Shown one piece after another: positions 37,945 to 46,363 of a DNA stretch of 48,433 bases (its first letter is position 1; each line of letters starts with the position of its first letter). Under the pieces are notes generated by a model that saw nothing but the letters and a program-made list of their open reading frames with translations, made no database searches and had not been told where the DNA came from. The position numbers and the translations under genes are program-made. The stretch comes from an uncultured Collinsella sp. (lineage in GTDB: Bacteria; Actinomycetota; Coriobacteriia; Coriobacteriales; Coriobacteriaceae): positions 1 through 48,433 of the forward strand of contig CAUGNZ010000015.1 of the NCBI GenBank assembly GCA_959601045.1, given 5' to 3'.

Positions 37945-40686
37945 ATGGACAAGACCGCACAGGACAGCTTGGCAAAGAAGCCCGTCGACATGAGGGACAG
38001 GATTCTCGAGCATCTCGAGGCCCTCACCTCTGCCGTCTCGCTCGACGACCTTGCCCGTCTGTCCACCACCGACATCGCCGAGACGCTCATCATCTCCAGG
38101 AGCCTGGCGAGCCAGTACCTCAACGACCTTGTTCGCGCCGGTCTTGTGGTTAAGGTGGCGGGCAGGCCCGTCCGTTATTTTCATCGCCGCGCGTTCCAGA
38201 AGCATTTTCAGGTAAAGCTCTCTGCAAGCGAGTACGCCTCGCTCGCCGACCTCATCCAGGCGACGGGAATCGCCGATCACCGCGACTTCGCGCGTGCCGT
38301 GGGCTTCGACATGAGCCTCAGCTCCGTTGTCGAGCAGTGCAAAGCTGCGGTTCAGTACCCTCCGTTTGGCCTGCCCATCCTCTTGAGCGGCGGCGTGGGT
38401 GTCGGTAAGTCTTTCCTTTCTCGCCTTGTGTACGAGTATGGCAAGAACCAGGGCTTGCTGCCCCGCGACTCCTCCTATGTGCGCATCGACTGCGCCGGGG
38501 TCCCGGACGCCGCCTCGTTCAACGGGCTTCTTGACGAGTCGATCGCGAAATCGCGCGGGGGTGTGGTCTTTGTCAACGGCATCGAGGCACTCTCTCCCTC
38601 TGCGATGGAGCACTGTCTTGCGACGGCCCTCGGGCTCGATGCCTCCCAGGATGCGCCGCGCGCTCGTCTCGTTCTTTCGACGACGCTTTCCGCCGATGAC
38701 CTGAAGGTTTCCTCGGCCTACAGCAAAATGCCCATCTGTGCCCGCGTCCCCTCACTCAAGGAGCGGACCCCCGAGGAGCGCGAGGATCTCATCTTGAGCT
38801 TCCTGCGCAGCGAGGGGTGCCGAATCGGTTCTGATGTGAAGATCAGCCGCGGCGCATACCGTTGCCTCGTGAACGCGGACTTTTCCGATAACATCGCCGG
38901 CTTGCGCGCCTGCGTGACGAACTGCTGCGCCAAAGCGTTCCTCAATCGCGAGGGCGACTACGTCGTCGTTCGCCCGTATCTTCTTCCCAGTGGGCTCCTC
39001 TCCTCCGCGCAGATCGATCAACAGCCCGACGATGGCGTTCTGATCGACGCGTCTCTGGATGCCGCCGAGAGCACAGGGCCGGTCGAGCAGGCGCTCGATG
39101 CCCTGTGCTCCCTCGATGAGCGATTCTGCGCCGGGGAGCTTTCTGTCTCCGAGCTCGTCTCGCAAGCTGTCTCCGCTGCGCGCGGCGTTGAGGATCACTT
39201 GATCTTCGGCCGCGGCGTTACCTCCTCGAGGTCGCGCGCCTTCGAGCGCGTCGTGGGCGCGGTCCTTGCCGACGCAGGCTCTTCTTATGGCATCGAGCTT
39301 TCGAGGAAGGTCGCTTTTCTACTGGCCCAGGAGATTTGCCTGCAGTTGTGGCCGGGCATCGGCCTGGCTAAGCGAAAGTCTGCCTGTGCGGAGCAAATCT
39401 CCCATCTCCTCGGTGCCGTGACCTCCGAATTGCCGTTTGCCTCGAGTGTCTCCGATCAGGTCGCCGCAGACGTGGAAGGGGCGCTTGGAATCTCGCTCGA
39501 TCACTTCACGAAGACGCTTCTGACGCTGTGCGTCGCATCGGAGTCTCGCGATGCGAAGGCCCTTCGGACGCTCTGCGTCATCTTGTCCCACGGCTACTCA
39601 ACGGCGACGAGCATCGCCGACGCGGCGAACCGTATGCTCGGCATGCATGTGTACGAGGCGGTCGACATGCCCTACGACCAGCAGCTGAAGGACATCGTCG
39701 GTCCGCTCCAGCGCCTCGTCGACCGCCATTCCTACTGCACCGGGGTCGTGTTCCTCGTCGACATGGGCTCCTTGGAGGAGGCCTATAAGGCCCTCGAAAA
39801 CGTTACCGACTCCACTATCGGCGTGGTGAACAACGTCTCTACCGGTCTTGCGCTCGAGATCGGGGTTGGGCTGCTCGGCGGCAAGTCCATCGCCGAGGTT
39901 CTTGGCGACGCGACCGCCGCGTGCGTGACGCACTGCAAGGTGATCGAGCGCGTCAACCGTGAGGACGCCATCGTCTTCTGCTCCGAGTCTGGGGTCGACG
40001 CCGCGGAAAGGATACGCCAGCTCGTCTCGCAGAGCCTCCCGCGCACCATAGGCGCGCGCCTGCTCACGAGGCCCTTCAAGCAGCTCGTCGCGAACGGGTC
40101 GAACGACGCCGTTTTCTCCGAGCACCGCGTCTGCGCCGTCATCGGCACGGGAGACCCCGGGGTCGCCTCCGTTCCCTTCGTCGCCCTCGAGGACATCATG
40201 TCGACGGCGTCCGCCTCTAAGGTTGATGCCGTGTTCGGCAGGTGGCTTGACGCTTCCGAGCTCTCTTCTTTCCACGAGAAGTTGCTCTCGAACATGACGC
40301 TGCAGAACGTCATCCGCTCCATCACCATCCTCGACCCGGAGCGGCTATTCCACGAGATCGAGAGCGCCGTGCACGAGCTTCAGCGCAGGACAGGCGAGAA
40401 GATCGGCAGCAACGCCATCATTGGGCTCTACGTCCACCTCTGCTGTCTCGTCGAGCGCCTTGTTACCAGAAACCCCATTGAGACCTACGTTGGCCAGGAC
40501 CGCTTCGAGGAGGAACGCGCCGATTTCATCGAGTCCTTCAGGCAGAGCTTCTCGAGTATCTCGACGCGCTATCGCGTAGAGGTTCCCGTAAGCGAGATCG
40601 CATATGTCTTCGACTACATAAGCGTGAGCGCCGCCCCGGCGCGAGAAGAGCGCCTCGGCTCCTCGGACCTCCTGCTCGACGAGTGA
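37945..40686 (+). CDS. LevR-like transcriptional regulator with AAA+, PRD and PTS IIA domains
   Basis: A 913-residue multidomain regulator. It starts with a winged helix (about 15-80, SRSLASQYLNDLVRAGL), then an AAA+ domain (about 100-340) with Walker A GGVGVGKS (about 149-156). A PRD-like region follows (about 385-490), then a mannose-type EIIA domain (about 545-640) with the phosphorylatable His in SHGYSTATSIADAANRM and the LevR hallmark GVVFLVDMGSLEEAY. A EIIB-like part and a final PRD complete it. LevR proteins activate sigma-54 promoters, but this one lacks the GAFTGA loop, and the Walker B segment reads GGVVFVNGIEAL, with Asn-Gly where Asp-Glu is expected. It heads the PTS operon and probably controls it in response to PTS phosphorylation. 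Confidence 0.85.
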   Translation: MDKTAQDSLAKKPVDMRDRILEHLEALTSAVSLDDLARLSTTDIAETLIISRSLASQYLNDLVRAGLVVKVAGRPVRYFHRRAFQKHFQVKLSASEYASLADLIQATGIADHRDFARAVGFDMSLSSVVEQCKAAVQYPPFGLPILLSGGVGVGKSFLSRLVYEYGKNQGLLPRDSSYVRIDCAGVPDAASFNGLLDESIAKSRGGVVFVNGIEALSPSAMEHCLATALGLDASQDAPRARLVLSTTLSADDLKVSSAYSKMPICARVPSLKERTPEEREDLILSFLRSEGCRIGSDVKISRGAYRCLVNADFSDNIAGLRACVTNCCAKAFLNREGDYVVVRPYLLPSGLLSSAQIDQQPDDGVLIDASLDAAESTGPVEQALDALCSLDERFCAGELSVSELVSQAVSAARGVEDHLIFGRGVTSSRSRAFERVVGAVLADAGSSYGIELSRKVAFLLAQEICLQLWPGIGLAKRKSACAEQISHLLGAVTSELPFASSVSDQVAADVEGALGISLDHFTKTLLTLCVASESRDAKALRTLCVILSHGYSTATSIADAANRMLGMHVYEAVDMPYDQQLKDIVGPLQRLVDRHSYCTGVVFLVDMGSLEEAYKALENVTDSTIGVVNNVSTGLALEIGVGLLGGKSIAEVLGDATAACVTHCKVIERVNREDAIVFCSESGVDAAERIRQLVSQSLPRTIGARLLTRPFKQLVANGSNDAVFSEHRVCAVIGTGDPGVASVPFVALEDIMSTASASKVDAVFGRWLDASELSSFHEKLLSNMTLQNVIRSITILDPERLFHEIESAVHELQRRTGEKIGSNAIIGLYVHLCCLVERLVTRNPIETYVGQDRFEEERADFIESFRQSFSSISTRYRVEVPVSEIAYVFDYISVSAAPAREERLGSSDLLLDE

Positions 40687-40809
40687 CCTTCCCCGCGCCG
40701 CCGCGAGCTGACCGCGCGTCCTCAATAATCCGATAACCCCTTGCCCGGCGCGAATCCGGATAGCGCCGAGGCAGTACCGAACGTAAAACTTCATTTGATA
40801 GGAGCAAAC

Positions 40810-41283
40810 ATGAGTGTTGTTATGGCACGAATCGACAATCGCCTGCTTCACGGCATCATCGTGACGCAGTGGGCCCCGGTGTCGGGCGCGACCCGAGTCA
40901 TGGTCATCGACGACAAGGTCGCCGGCGACGAGGTCCTGAAGTCCACCATGAGGATGGCGCGCCCCGCGGGCATGGCCGTCTCGATCATCTCCGAGCAGAC
41001 CGCGCTCAAGAACTTCGCGGCGGGCAAGTACGACCGCGAGAAGGTCTTTGTCATCGCCAAGGAGCCCGAGACGATCCTTCACCTGGTCGAGTCGGGCATC
41101 GAGCTCCCGTCGCTGATCGTCGGCGGCTCTCTTGTCAAGGAGGGCGGCGTCCAGCTCACCCAGCGCGCCTATGCCTCCGCCGAGAACGTCCAGAGCTACA
41201 AGGCGCTCATCGCCCGCGGCGTCAAGGTGACGGCACAGTTCGTGCCCGCCGACAAGCCCGTCTCCGTCGCCGACCTCATCTAA
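40810..41283 (+). CDS. PTS mannose/fructose/sorbose family EIIB
   Basis: 157-residue cytoplasmic phosphocarrier that passes phosphate from EIIA to the sugar. The active-site His14 is in ARIDNRLLHGIIVTQW, the family motif. It starts at ATG 40810 after AGGAG (40800-40804). The 123-base gap after the regulator has no clear terminator. First of four PTS genes that together form a complete enzyme II. Confidence 0.93.
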   Translation: MSVVMARIDNRLLHGIIVTQWAPVSGATRVMVIDDKVAGDEVLKSTMRMARPAGMAVSIISEQTALKNFAAGKYDREKVFVIAKEPETILHLVESGIELPSLIVGGSLVKEGGVQLTQRAYASAENVQSYKALIARGVKVTAQFVPADKPVSVADLI

Positions 41284-41292
41284 GGAGGGATC

Positions 41293-42078
41293 ATGGTCAA
41301 CTTCACTATCCTGCAGGTCGTCCTTTTGACCCTGCTGGCCTTCATCAAGCACGTGGACTACTACGGCATCCCGATGATCTTCGTCAACTATGCCGTCTTC
41401 TGGGGCCTTATCACCGGTGTCGTCATGGGCGACTGGCAGACCGGCCTCGTCATCGGCGGCACCATCCAGCTCATGCAGCTCGGCGTCGCGGGCTTCGGCG
41501 GCTCGTCGATTCCCGACTACGGCACGATGGCCATCATCGCCACAGCCTACGGCGTGACCCTGGGCGCGGACACGGGCCTCGCCATCGGCCTGCCGGTCGG
41601 CATGCTCGGCATCCAGCTCGACGTCATCGTCAAGATCCTCAACGGCTTCGTCGTCGAGAAGTCCCAGAAGTTCTGCGACGAGGGCAAGTTCAAGCAGATG
41701 AACGCCATCCTGTGGGTCTGCCCCGTGCTCTTCGGCCTGTGCGCCGCCCTGCCCGTCTTTGTCTCCGTGACCCTCGGCCAGCCCGCCGTCAACTGGCTCC
41801 TCGAGGTTATGCCCCAGTGGTTCCTTTCCGGCCTCACCCTCGCCGGCAAGATGCTCCCGGCCGTCGGAATCGCGATGCTGCTGCGTTACATGCCCACCGG
41901 CAAGTACTTCCAGTACCTGCTCGCCGGCTTCTTCCTCTCGGCCTTCCTGAACGTGCCCATCATCGGCGCCGCCATCGTCGGCTTTGCCCTCGCGATCGCG
42001 TTCTACCAGCGCGCCGAGAGGGACACCGAGCTCGCCGCCCACGCTTCCGCAGACGCCTTCATCGGAGAGGATGAGTAA
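41293..42078 (+). CDS. PTS mannose/fructose/sorbose family EIIC
   Basis: 261-residue membrane component of the mannose-type permease. It has many hydrophobic segments and the family stretch GVVMGDWQTGLVIGGTIQLM, followed by GVAGFGGSSIPDYGTMAIIA. GGAGGG precedes ATG 41293 and EIID follows 2 bases after the stop, so the membrane pair is translated together. Confidence 0.93.
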   Translation: MVNFTILQVVLLTLLAFIKHVDYYGIPMIFVNYAVFWGLITGVVMGDWQTGLVIGGTIQLMQLGVAGFGGSSIPDYGTMAIIATAYGVTLGADTGLAIGLPVGMLGIQLDVIVKILNGFVVEKSQKFCDEGKFKQMNAILWVCPVLFGLCAALPVFVSVTLGQPAVNWLLEVMPQWFLSGLTLAGKMLPAVGIAMLLRYMPTGKYFQYLLAGFFLSAFLNVPIIGAAIVGFALAIAFYQRAERDTELAAHASADAFIGEDE

Positions 42079-42080
42079 CC

Positions 42081-42914
42081 ATGGAAAACGAGAACATCAC
42101 CGCCGTCGCCAAGGGCAAGCCCTCCGGCTACAAGGTCACCAAGAAGGACCTGCGCAACGCGAACTGGCGCTGGCTCATGAGCGTGTGCACCTTCAACTAC
42201 CAGACCCAGCAGGGCGCCTCAGTCGCCTACGCCCTCTCGCCGGTCCTGAGGAAGATCTACACGAACGACGAGGACTATAAGCAAGCGCTCAACAACCACT
42301 TCCGCTACTACAACACCCAGCCTTGGCTCGCCGCCATCATCCTTGGCGCCTGCGTGGCCATGGAGGAGCGCGACGGCCTAGCGGCGGCGGACGCCGTCCA
42401 AGACCTGAAGATCGGCACCATGGGACCGCTCGCCGGCGTCGGCGACTCCCTGCTCATGACCATGATCCCGACCATCATGGGCTCCATCGCCGCCTACATG
42501 GCCATCGAGGGCAACCCCGTGGGAGCCGGCATCTGGTTCGCGCTCATCCTGGCCATCTTCTGGGTCCGCATGCACGCCCTCGAGTTCGGCTACAAGCAGG
42601 GCGTGAAGCTCGTCACCGACTTCAGCGAGAAGCTTCCCAACCTCACTGCCGCCGCCTCCGTGCTCGGCCTCACCGTGGTCGGCTGCCTCATCGCCTCGGT
42701 CATCGGCGTCACCTGCCCGATTAGCTTCAGCTTCGGCGACGTCGCGATGGAGATCCAGCCGCTGCTCGACAAGATCCTGCCTGCCATGATCCCCGCCGCC
42801 ATCACGGGAAGCGCGTATTACCTTCTTACCAAGAAGAACGCGAGCATGACGGCCCTCATCCTCGTGGTGATTGTCCTCGCGATGGTCGCCTCCGCCGCCG
42901 GCATCCTCGCTTAG
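42081..42914 (+). CDS. PTS mannose/fructose/sorbose family EIID
   Basis: 277-residue second membrane component, found only in the mannose family. It contains SVCTFNYQTQQGASVAYAL near the start, HFRYYNTQPWLAAIILGA, and the conserved GTMGPLAGVGDSLLMT. It pairs with EIIC to form the channel. EIIA follows after 26 bases. Confidence 0.93.
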   Translation: MENENITAVAKGKPSGYKVTKKDLRNANWRWLMSVCTFNYQTQQGASVAYALSPVLRKIYTNDEDYKQALNNHFRYYNTQPWLAAIILGACVAMEERDGLAAADAVQDLKIGTMGPLAGVGDSLLMTMIPTIMGSIAAYMAIEGNPVGAGIWFALILAIFWVRMHALEFGYKQGVKLVTDFSEKLPNLTAAASVLGLTVVGCLIASVIGVTCPISFSFGDVAMEIQPLLDKILPAMIPAAITGSAYYLLTKKNASMTALILVVIVLAMVASAAGILA

Positions 42915-42940
42915 CTTCGACCCAAGAGATTGGTGAATCA

Positions 42941-43339
42941 ATGAGAAAGATAGTTGTGGCGAGCCATTCCCTTCTCGCCCAGGGCTTCAAGGACACCCTC
43001 GAGTTCCTTACGGGTAAGGGCGACGCCGTCAACGCCGTGTGCGCCTACGTGAACGACAACGGCGAGGGGCTCGACGCGGCGGTCGAGGCGGCTCTTTCGG
43101 GCACTGACGAGGTCGTCGTCCTTACCGACGCGTTCGGCGGCAGCGTGAACCAGCGCTTCTCCCGCTTCGCCTCCGACCGGATCCACGTGATCGCGGGTGT
43201 CAACCTCCCGCTCGCCATGACGGTCGCGCTCGCGCGCCCCGACGAGAAGCTCGACTTCGATGCCCTCGTCAACGAGGCGCGCCAGCAGATCATCTACGTG
43301 AACGGTGTCAGTTCTGCCGAGTGCGACGACGACGAATAG
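42941..43339 (+). CDS. PTS mannose/fructose/sorbose family EIIA
   Basis: 132-residue phosphocarrier. His9 in VVASHSLLAQGF is the expected phosphorylation site, and VLTDAFGGSVNQ matches the family's VDTWGGSP-type loop. It receives phosphate from HPr. Encoded apart from EIIB, unlike E. coli ManX where both are fused. The next gene starts 12 bases on. Confidence 0.9.
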   Translation: MRKIVVASHSLLAQGFKDTLEFLTGKGDAVNAVCAYVNDNGEGLDAAVEAALSGTDEVVVLTDAFGGSVNQRFSRFASDRIHVIAGVNLPLAMTVALARPDEKLDFDALVNEARQQIIYVNGVSSAECDDDE

Positions 43340-43351
43340 AGGAGGTCGACG

Positions 43352-44476
43352 ATGAGAGAGTTCCTTAAGGACGTGTGGATGCACGGCGGTGAGGAAAGCC
43401 GCGCCATCACCCCCGAGAACATCACGGGCGAGAAGGGCCGCGCCGCCATGTCGGCCAGCCACCTCGGCGTCGGCCGCAAGGGCTCGTGCTGCGTGCCCCT
43501 TGAGTCCGGCGAGACCATCACGCTCGCGGACATCGAGGGCCCCGGCATCATCCGCCACATCTGGATGACCGTCCCCGACAAGACCGCCGCCGGCAGCTTC
43601 GTCATGCGCGACCTCGTGCTGCGCTTCTACTGGGACGACGAGGAGACCCCCTCGGTCGAGTGCCCTGTCGGCGACTTCTTCTGTAACGGCTTCGGTGAGC
43701 GCGCCATTGTCAACTCAATGCCCATCTGCGTGAACCCGACGGGCGGCATGAACTGCTACTTCGAGATGCCCTTCAGGAAGCACGCCAAGGTCACGCTTAC
43801 GAGCGAGCACCCCGGGTTCATTAAGTACATCTTCTACACGTTCAACTACGCGCTCACCGACGTGCCGGACGACGCCATGTACTTCCACGCTCGCTTTAAC
43901 CGCGAGCGCAGCACCCGCAGGGGCGTCGACTACACCGTGCTCGACGGCGTGCGCGGCAAGGGCTACTACGTCGGCACCTACATGGCCCTGTGCGCCCTGG
44001 AGCGCTATTGGTGGGGCGAGGGCGAGATGAAGTTCTTCCTCGACGGCGACGAGGAGTTCCCCACGGTCACCTCGACGGGAGCCGAGGACTACTTCGGCGG
44101 TGCCTGGGCCTTTCTCGACAGGCCGCCCCACGCGCTGCCCGAGGCGCAGTGCTTCAACACGCTGTTCGCCGGCTACCCGTACCGCTCGACGCGCGACGCC
44201 ACGCGCGACCGCTTCAGCGCGGGCAAGCCGAACCCGAACCCGATGCTCGCGACCAACGACGACGCGCTGCCCAGGCACGGTCTCTACAGGTGGCACCTTC
44301 CCGACCCGATCTCGTTCAAGGAGGACCTGCGCGTGACATTCCAGGACCTCGGCAACGACGACATCAAGCTCTACGAGCGCGAGGACGACATCTCCACCGT
44401 CGCCTACTGGTACCAAAGCGAGCCGCACGCCGTGCTCGCCCCGTTTGCCGCAAGGCAGGACCGCGTGCCCAGGTAG
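43352..44476 (+). CDS. DUF2961 / GH172-family glycoside hydrolase
   Basis: 374-residue protein with the DUF2961 hallmarks IEGPGIIRHIWMTVPD (about 62-77), CPVGDFFCNGFG, and STGAEDYFGGAWAF near residue 241. DUF2961 proteins now form family GH172, with alpha-D-fructofuranosidases, difructose dianhydride I hydrolase/synthase and exo-alpha-D-arabinofuranosidases. There is no signal peptide, so it should act in the cytoplasm on a sugar brought in, probably phosphorylated, by the PTS encoded just upstream. GAGGAGG lies before ATG 43352. The specific substrate is not set by the sequence. Confidence 0.85.
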   Translation: MREFLKDVWMHGGEESRAITPENITGEKGRAAMSASHLGVGRKGSCCVPLESGETITLADIEGPGIIRHIWMTVPDKTAAGSFVMRDLVLRFYWDDEETPSVECPVGDFFCNGFGERAIVNSMPICVNPTGGMNCYFEMPFRKHAKVTLTSEHPGFIKYIFYTFNYALTDVPDDAMYFHARFNRERSTRRGVDYTVLDGVRGKGYYVGTYMALCALERYWWGEGEMKFFLDGDEEFPTVTSTGAEDYFGGAWAFLDRPPHALPEAQCFNTLFAGYPYRSTRDATRDRFSAGKPNPNPMLATNDDALPRHGLYRWHLPDPISFKEDLRVTFQDLGNDDIKLYEREDDISTVAYWYQSEPHAVLAPFAARQDRVPR

Positions 44477-44503
44477 GGTCGCCTCGAAACATGCCAACGT
44501 TAT

Positions 44504-44540
44504 GGGCGCCCGCGGTTGACCATGGCTACGGGCGCCCCTT
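44504..44540 (+). terminator. Hairpin between GH172 and ROK genes, possible attenuator
   Basis: GGGCGCCCG (44504-44512) pairs with CGGGCGCCC (44529-44537), then CTTT. It is a few bases from the Shine-Dalgarno of the ROK gene, so it probably lowers rather than ends transcription. Confidence 0.5.
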
Positions 44541-44555
44541 TGCAAGGAGGATCAC

Positions 44556-45440
44556 ATGAGCGAAAAGCAAATGAGGCTCGGCGCCCTCGAGGCCGGCGGG
44601 ACCAAGATGGTCTGTGCCGTGGTGTCCGGCGACGGCGAGGTCCTCGACCGTATGGAGACCCCGACGCTTGCGCCCGCCGAGACCGTCCCGCAGATGATCG
44701 AGTGGTTCGCCGCCCGCGATGTGGACGCGTTGGGCATCGGCGCCTTCGGCCCGACCTGCGTCGACCCCGCCGACGAGCGCTACGGCTCCATCCTGCAGAC
44801 CCCCAAGCTCGCGTGGCGAGGCTATGGTCTTCGCGCCGCGTTCGCCGACGCCCTCGGGATTCCGGTGGCCTACGACACGGACGTGAACGTTGCCTGCCTC
44901 GGCGAAGTGGTCTTCGGCTGCTGCAAGGGGCTCGAGGACGCCGTCTACGTGACCATCGGCACCGGTGTGGGCGCGGGCGTCATGTGCGCGGGCAGGCTCC
45001 TTCACGGCATGCTGCACCCCGAGGCCGGCCACATGCTGGTAAGGACCCGTCCCACCGAGGAGGGACGCTGCGTCTGCCCGAGCCACGCGAACTGTCTCGA
45101 GGGCCTCGCCTCCGGCCCCGCCATCGCCGCGCGCTGGGGAAAGCCCGCGGCCGAGCTCGCGGACAACGATGAGGTGTGGGCGCTCGAGGGGGATTATCTG
45201 GGGCAGATGTGCGCGAACCTCGTGCTCATGTACTCGCCTCGCCGCATCGTCCTCGGCGGCGGCGTGATGCACCAGGAGCAGCTCTACGGCATCGTCCGCA
45301 AGAAGACCCTCGAATATCTGGGTGGCTACATCCAGACCGCCGAGCTTAAGGACATGGAGAGCTACATCTGCGCCCCGGGCTGCGGCGGCGACCAAGGAAT
45401 CCTCGGCGCGGCCGAGCTGGCAAGAAGGGCGCTCGCGTAA
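44556..45440 (+). CDS. ROK-family sugar kinase, probable fructokinase
   Basis: 294-residue ATP-dependent sugar kinase. The phosphate-binding loop is GALEAGGTKMVCAV, and the ROK zinc region reads HPEAGHMLVRTRP, then CVCPSHANCLEGLASGPAI. The latter is close to fructokinases of the B. subtilis YdhR type. Free fructose released inside the cell by the GH172 enzyme would be phosphorylated to fructose 6-phosphate. AAGGAGG precedes ATG 44556. A glucokinase or another hexokinase activity cannot be excluded. Confidence 0.85.
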   Translation: MSEKQMRLGALEAGGTKMVCAVVSGDGEVLDRMETPTLAPAETVPQMIEWFAARDVDALGIGAFGPTCVDPADERYGSILQTPKLAWRGYGLRAAFADALGIPVAYDTDVNVACLGEVVFGCCKGLEDAVYVTIGTGVGAGVMCAGRLLHGMLHPEAGHMLVRTRPTEEGRCVCPSHANCLEGLASGPAIAARWGKPAAELADNDEVWALEGDYLGQMCANLVLMYSPRRIVLGGGVMHQEQLYGIVRKKTLEYLGGYIQTAELKDMESYICAPGCGGDQGILGAAELARRALA

Positions 45441-45472
45441 CTTGCGCTCTCTCCGCCATACAACGCGTTAAG

Positions 45473-45526
45473 AAAAGACGAGCGCTTCTTGCCAATTGAG
45501 CGGCAAGAAGCGCTCGTCTTTTGCAT
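45473..45526 (+). terminator. Strong terminator of the PTS-GH172-ROK operon
   Basis: A perfect 21-bp stem (45473-45493 with 45502-45522) starting AAAAGACGAGCGC, an 8-base loop, and a T-rich end on both strands, so it could work in both directions. Confidence 0.92.
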
Positions 45527-45556
45527 TTGTTTTTGGGGCAGGACGCCCCGCCTCCG

Positions 45557-45838
45557 CTAGAGTCCCTGGACCGCCACACCCACGAGGTTTGGACCGGTGT
45601 GGACAAGAAACGCGGGGCTGATGTCGGAGCGGACGACCTCCACCGCGTTGGCCACGCGCTCGCACAGGGCCTGCTCCATGCGGTCGTAGAGGTCGGCGTG
45701 GGCCGAGGTGCAGCTCGCGGCAAAGCGCACCTTGGGGTGCTTCTCGACGATGGCGGCGATGAGCTTGATCTCGGTGCGATGCGGTGCTTGCACAGCCATT
45801 TCGTGTGCGCGAGGCTGCTGGCTTTCTGGGCCACAGCA
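45557..45838 (-). pseudogene. C-terminal fragment of a DegV-family fatty acid-binding protein
   Basis: The minus strand reads HRTEIKLIAAIVEKHPKVRF and ends HTGPNLVGVAVQGL, the typical C-terminus of DegV proteins, in which the HTGP motif binds lipid. About 90 residues remain of a family of about 280; the N-terminal domain is missing and the upstream frame breaks near 45800. DegV/FakB proteins bind fatty acids for phosphorylation by FakA. The fragment is almost certainly not functional. Confidence 0.65.
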
Positions 45839-45841
45839 ATC

Positions 45842-45896
45842 ACCTTCCCCCTAGCATGATGACCTGAACAATCCTCATGCTAGGGGGAAGGTTTTT
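45842..45896 (+). terminator. Perfect 18-bp hairpin with T-run
   Basis: ACCTTCCCCCTAGCATGA (45842-45859) and its exact complement (45875-45892) with a 15-base loop, then TTTTTG. It has terminator form on the plus strand, but no plus-strand gene ends here. It marks the breakpoint of the degV fragment. Confidence 0.65.
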
Positions 45897-45918
45897 GTCG
45901 CGTAGCGGAAATTGGCCT

Positions 45919-46016
45919 CCACCCGCTGAGCGGGTGGCTTTCTATGCCGCGCGTGCCGTGCGGCACGGACTAAAGTCCATGAATAAAAACGAGGAAGGCC
46001 ACGTCCGGCCTCCCTC
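45919..46016 (+). repeat. AGCGGGTGG / GACTAAAGTC hairpin element, copy A
   Basis: CCACCCGCTGAGCGGGTGG hairpin (45919-45937), a second hairpin CGTGCCG-TG-CGGCACG (45952-45967), then GACTAAAGTC (45968-45977), 13 bases, and a third hairpin GAGGAAGGCC/GGCCTCCCTC (45991-46016). The same order of boxes occurs on the other strand at the end of the window. Confidence 0.6.
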
Positions 46017-46038
46017 GCAAAGAGTCTCTGATTGCTCC

Positions 46039-46067
46039 CACTCATTGGGGACAGACTTAAATGAGTG
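46039..46067 (+). repeat. GGGAC-family stem-loop, copy 5
   Basis: CACTCATT (46039-46046) and AATGAGTG (46060-46067) are perfect complements enclosing GGGGACAGACTTA. Confidence 0.75.
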
Positions 46068-46087
46068 CTCTTGAAATGCCGGCGCCT

Positions 46088-46154
46088 GGGGACGTTCTTT
46101 TTCTGTCTGCAGTTTGGAACGTTCCTTTTCTGTCGGCAGTTTGGGACGGTCCTT
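46088..46154 (+). repeat. Tandem repeat, about 2.4 units of 27-28 bp
   Basis: Units start at 46088 (GGGGACGTTCTTTTTCTGTC), 46116 (GGAACGTTCCTTTTCTGTCG) and 46143 (GGGACGGTCCTT). Each begins with a GGGAC-like core and runs into CTGTCKGCAGTTT. It adjoins copy 5 and seems related to the same family. Confidence 0.6.
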
Positions 46155-46246
46155 AGAGCTGCAGCGCGCCATGAGCGACGAGGCGAAGCGGATCATCCTG
46201 TCTTTTGAGTTCTAAGCAGAATTCCCCGTCTCTGAGTAATGATTAG

Positions 46247-46363
46247 TGCGCATTTGTGCGTATTTGTGTGCGTAGGATTGCGTGGCTATGCGTGTATAAG
46301 CGCCGTCTGCGGCTGTATTTTGACCATTTAGTGGTTATATACGCAAAAGTACGCACATACGCG
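46247..46363. promoter_or_regulatory. Phased array of TGCGTR half-sites before the oxidoreductase gene
   Basis: TGCGYR occurs in direct orientation at 46247, 46257, 46269, 46279 and 46289 (spacing 10, 12, 10, 10). Then it occurs inverted as TACGCR at 46340, 46350 and 46358, with another TGCG at 46372. TTGACC (46320-46325) lies between the two blocks. The spacing is near one DNA turn, which suggests cooperative binding of a regulator on one face, possibly the DeoR-type protein encoded downstream. Confidence 0.55.

Noticed and set aside
45919..46154. Possible CRISPR array or tRNA in the repeat-rich area
   Set aside because: The repeats are of differing sequence and length with no regular spacers, and no cloverleaf can be drawn.
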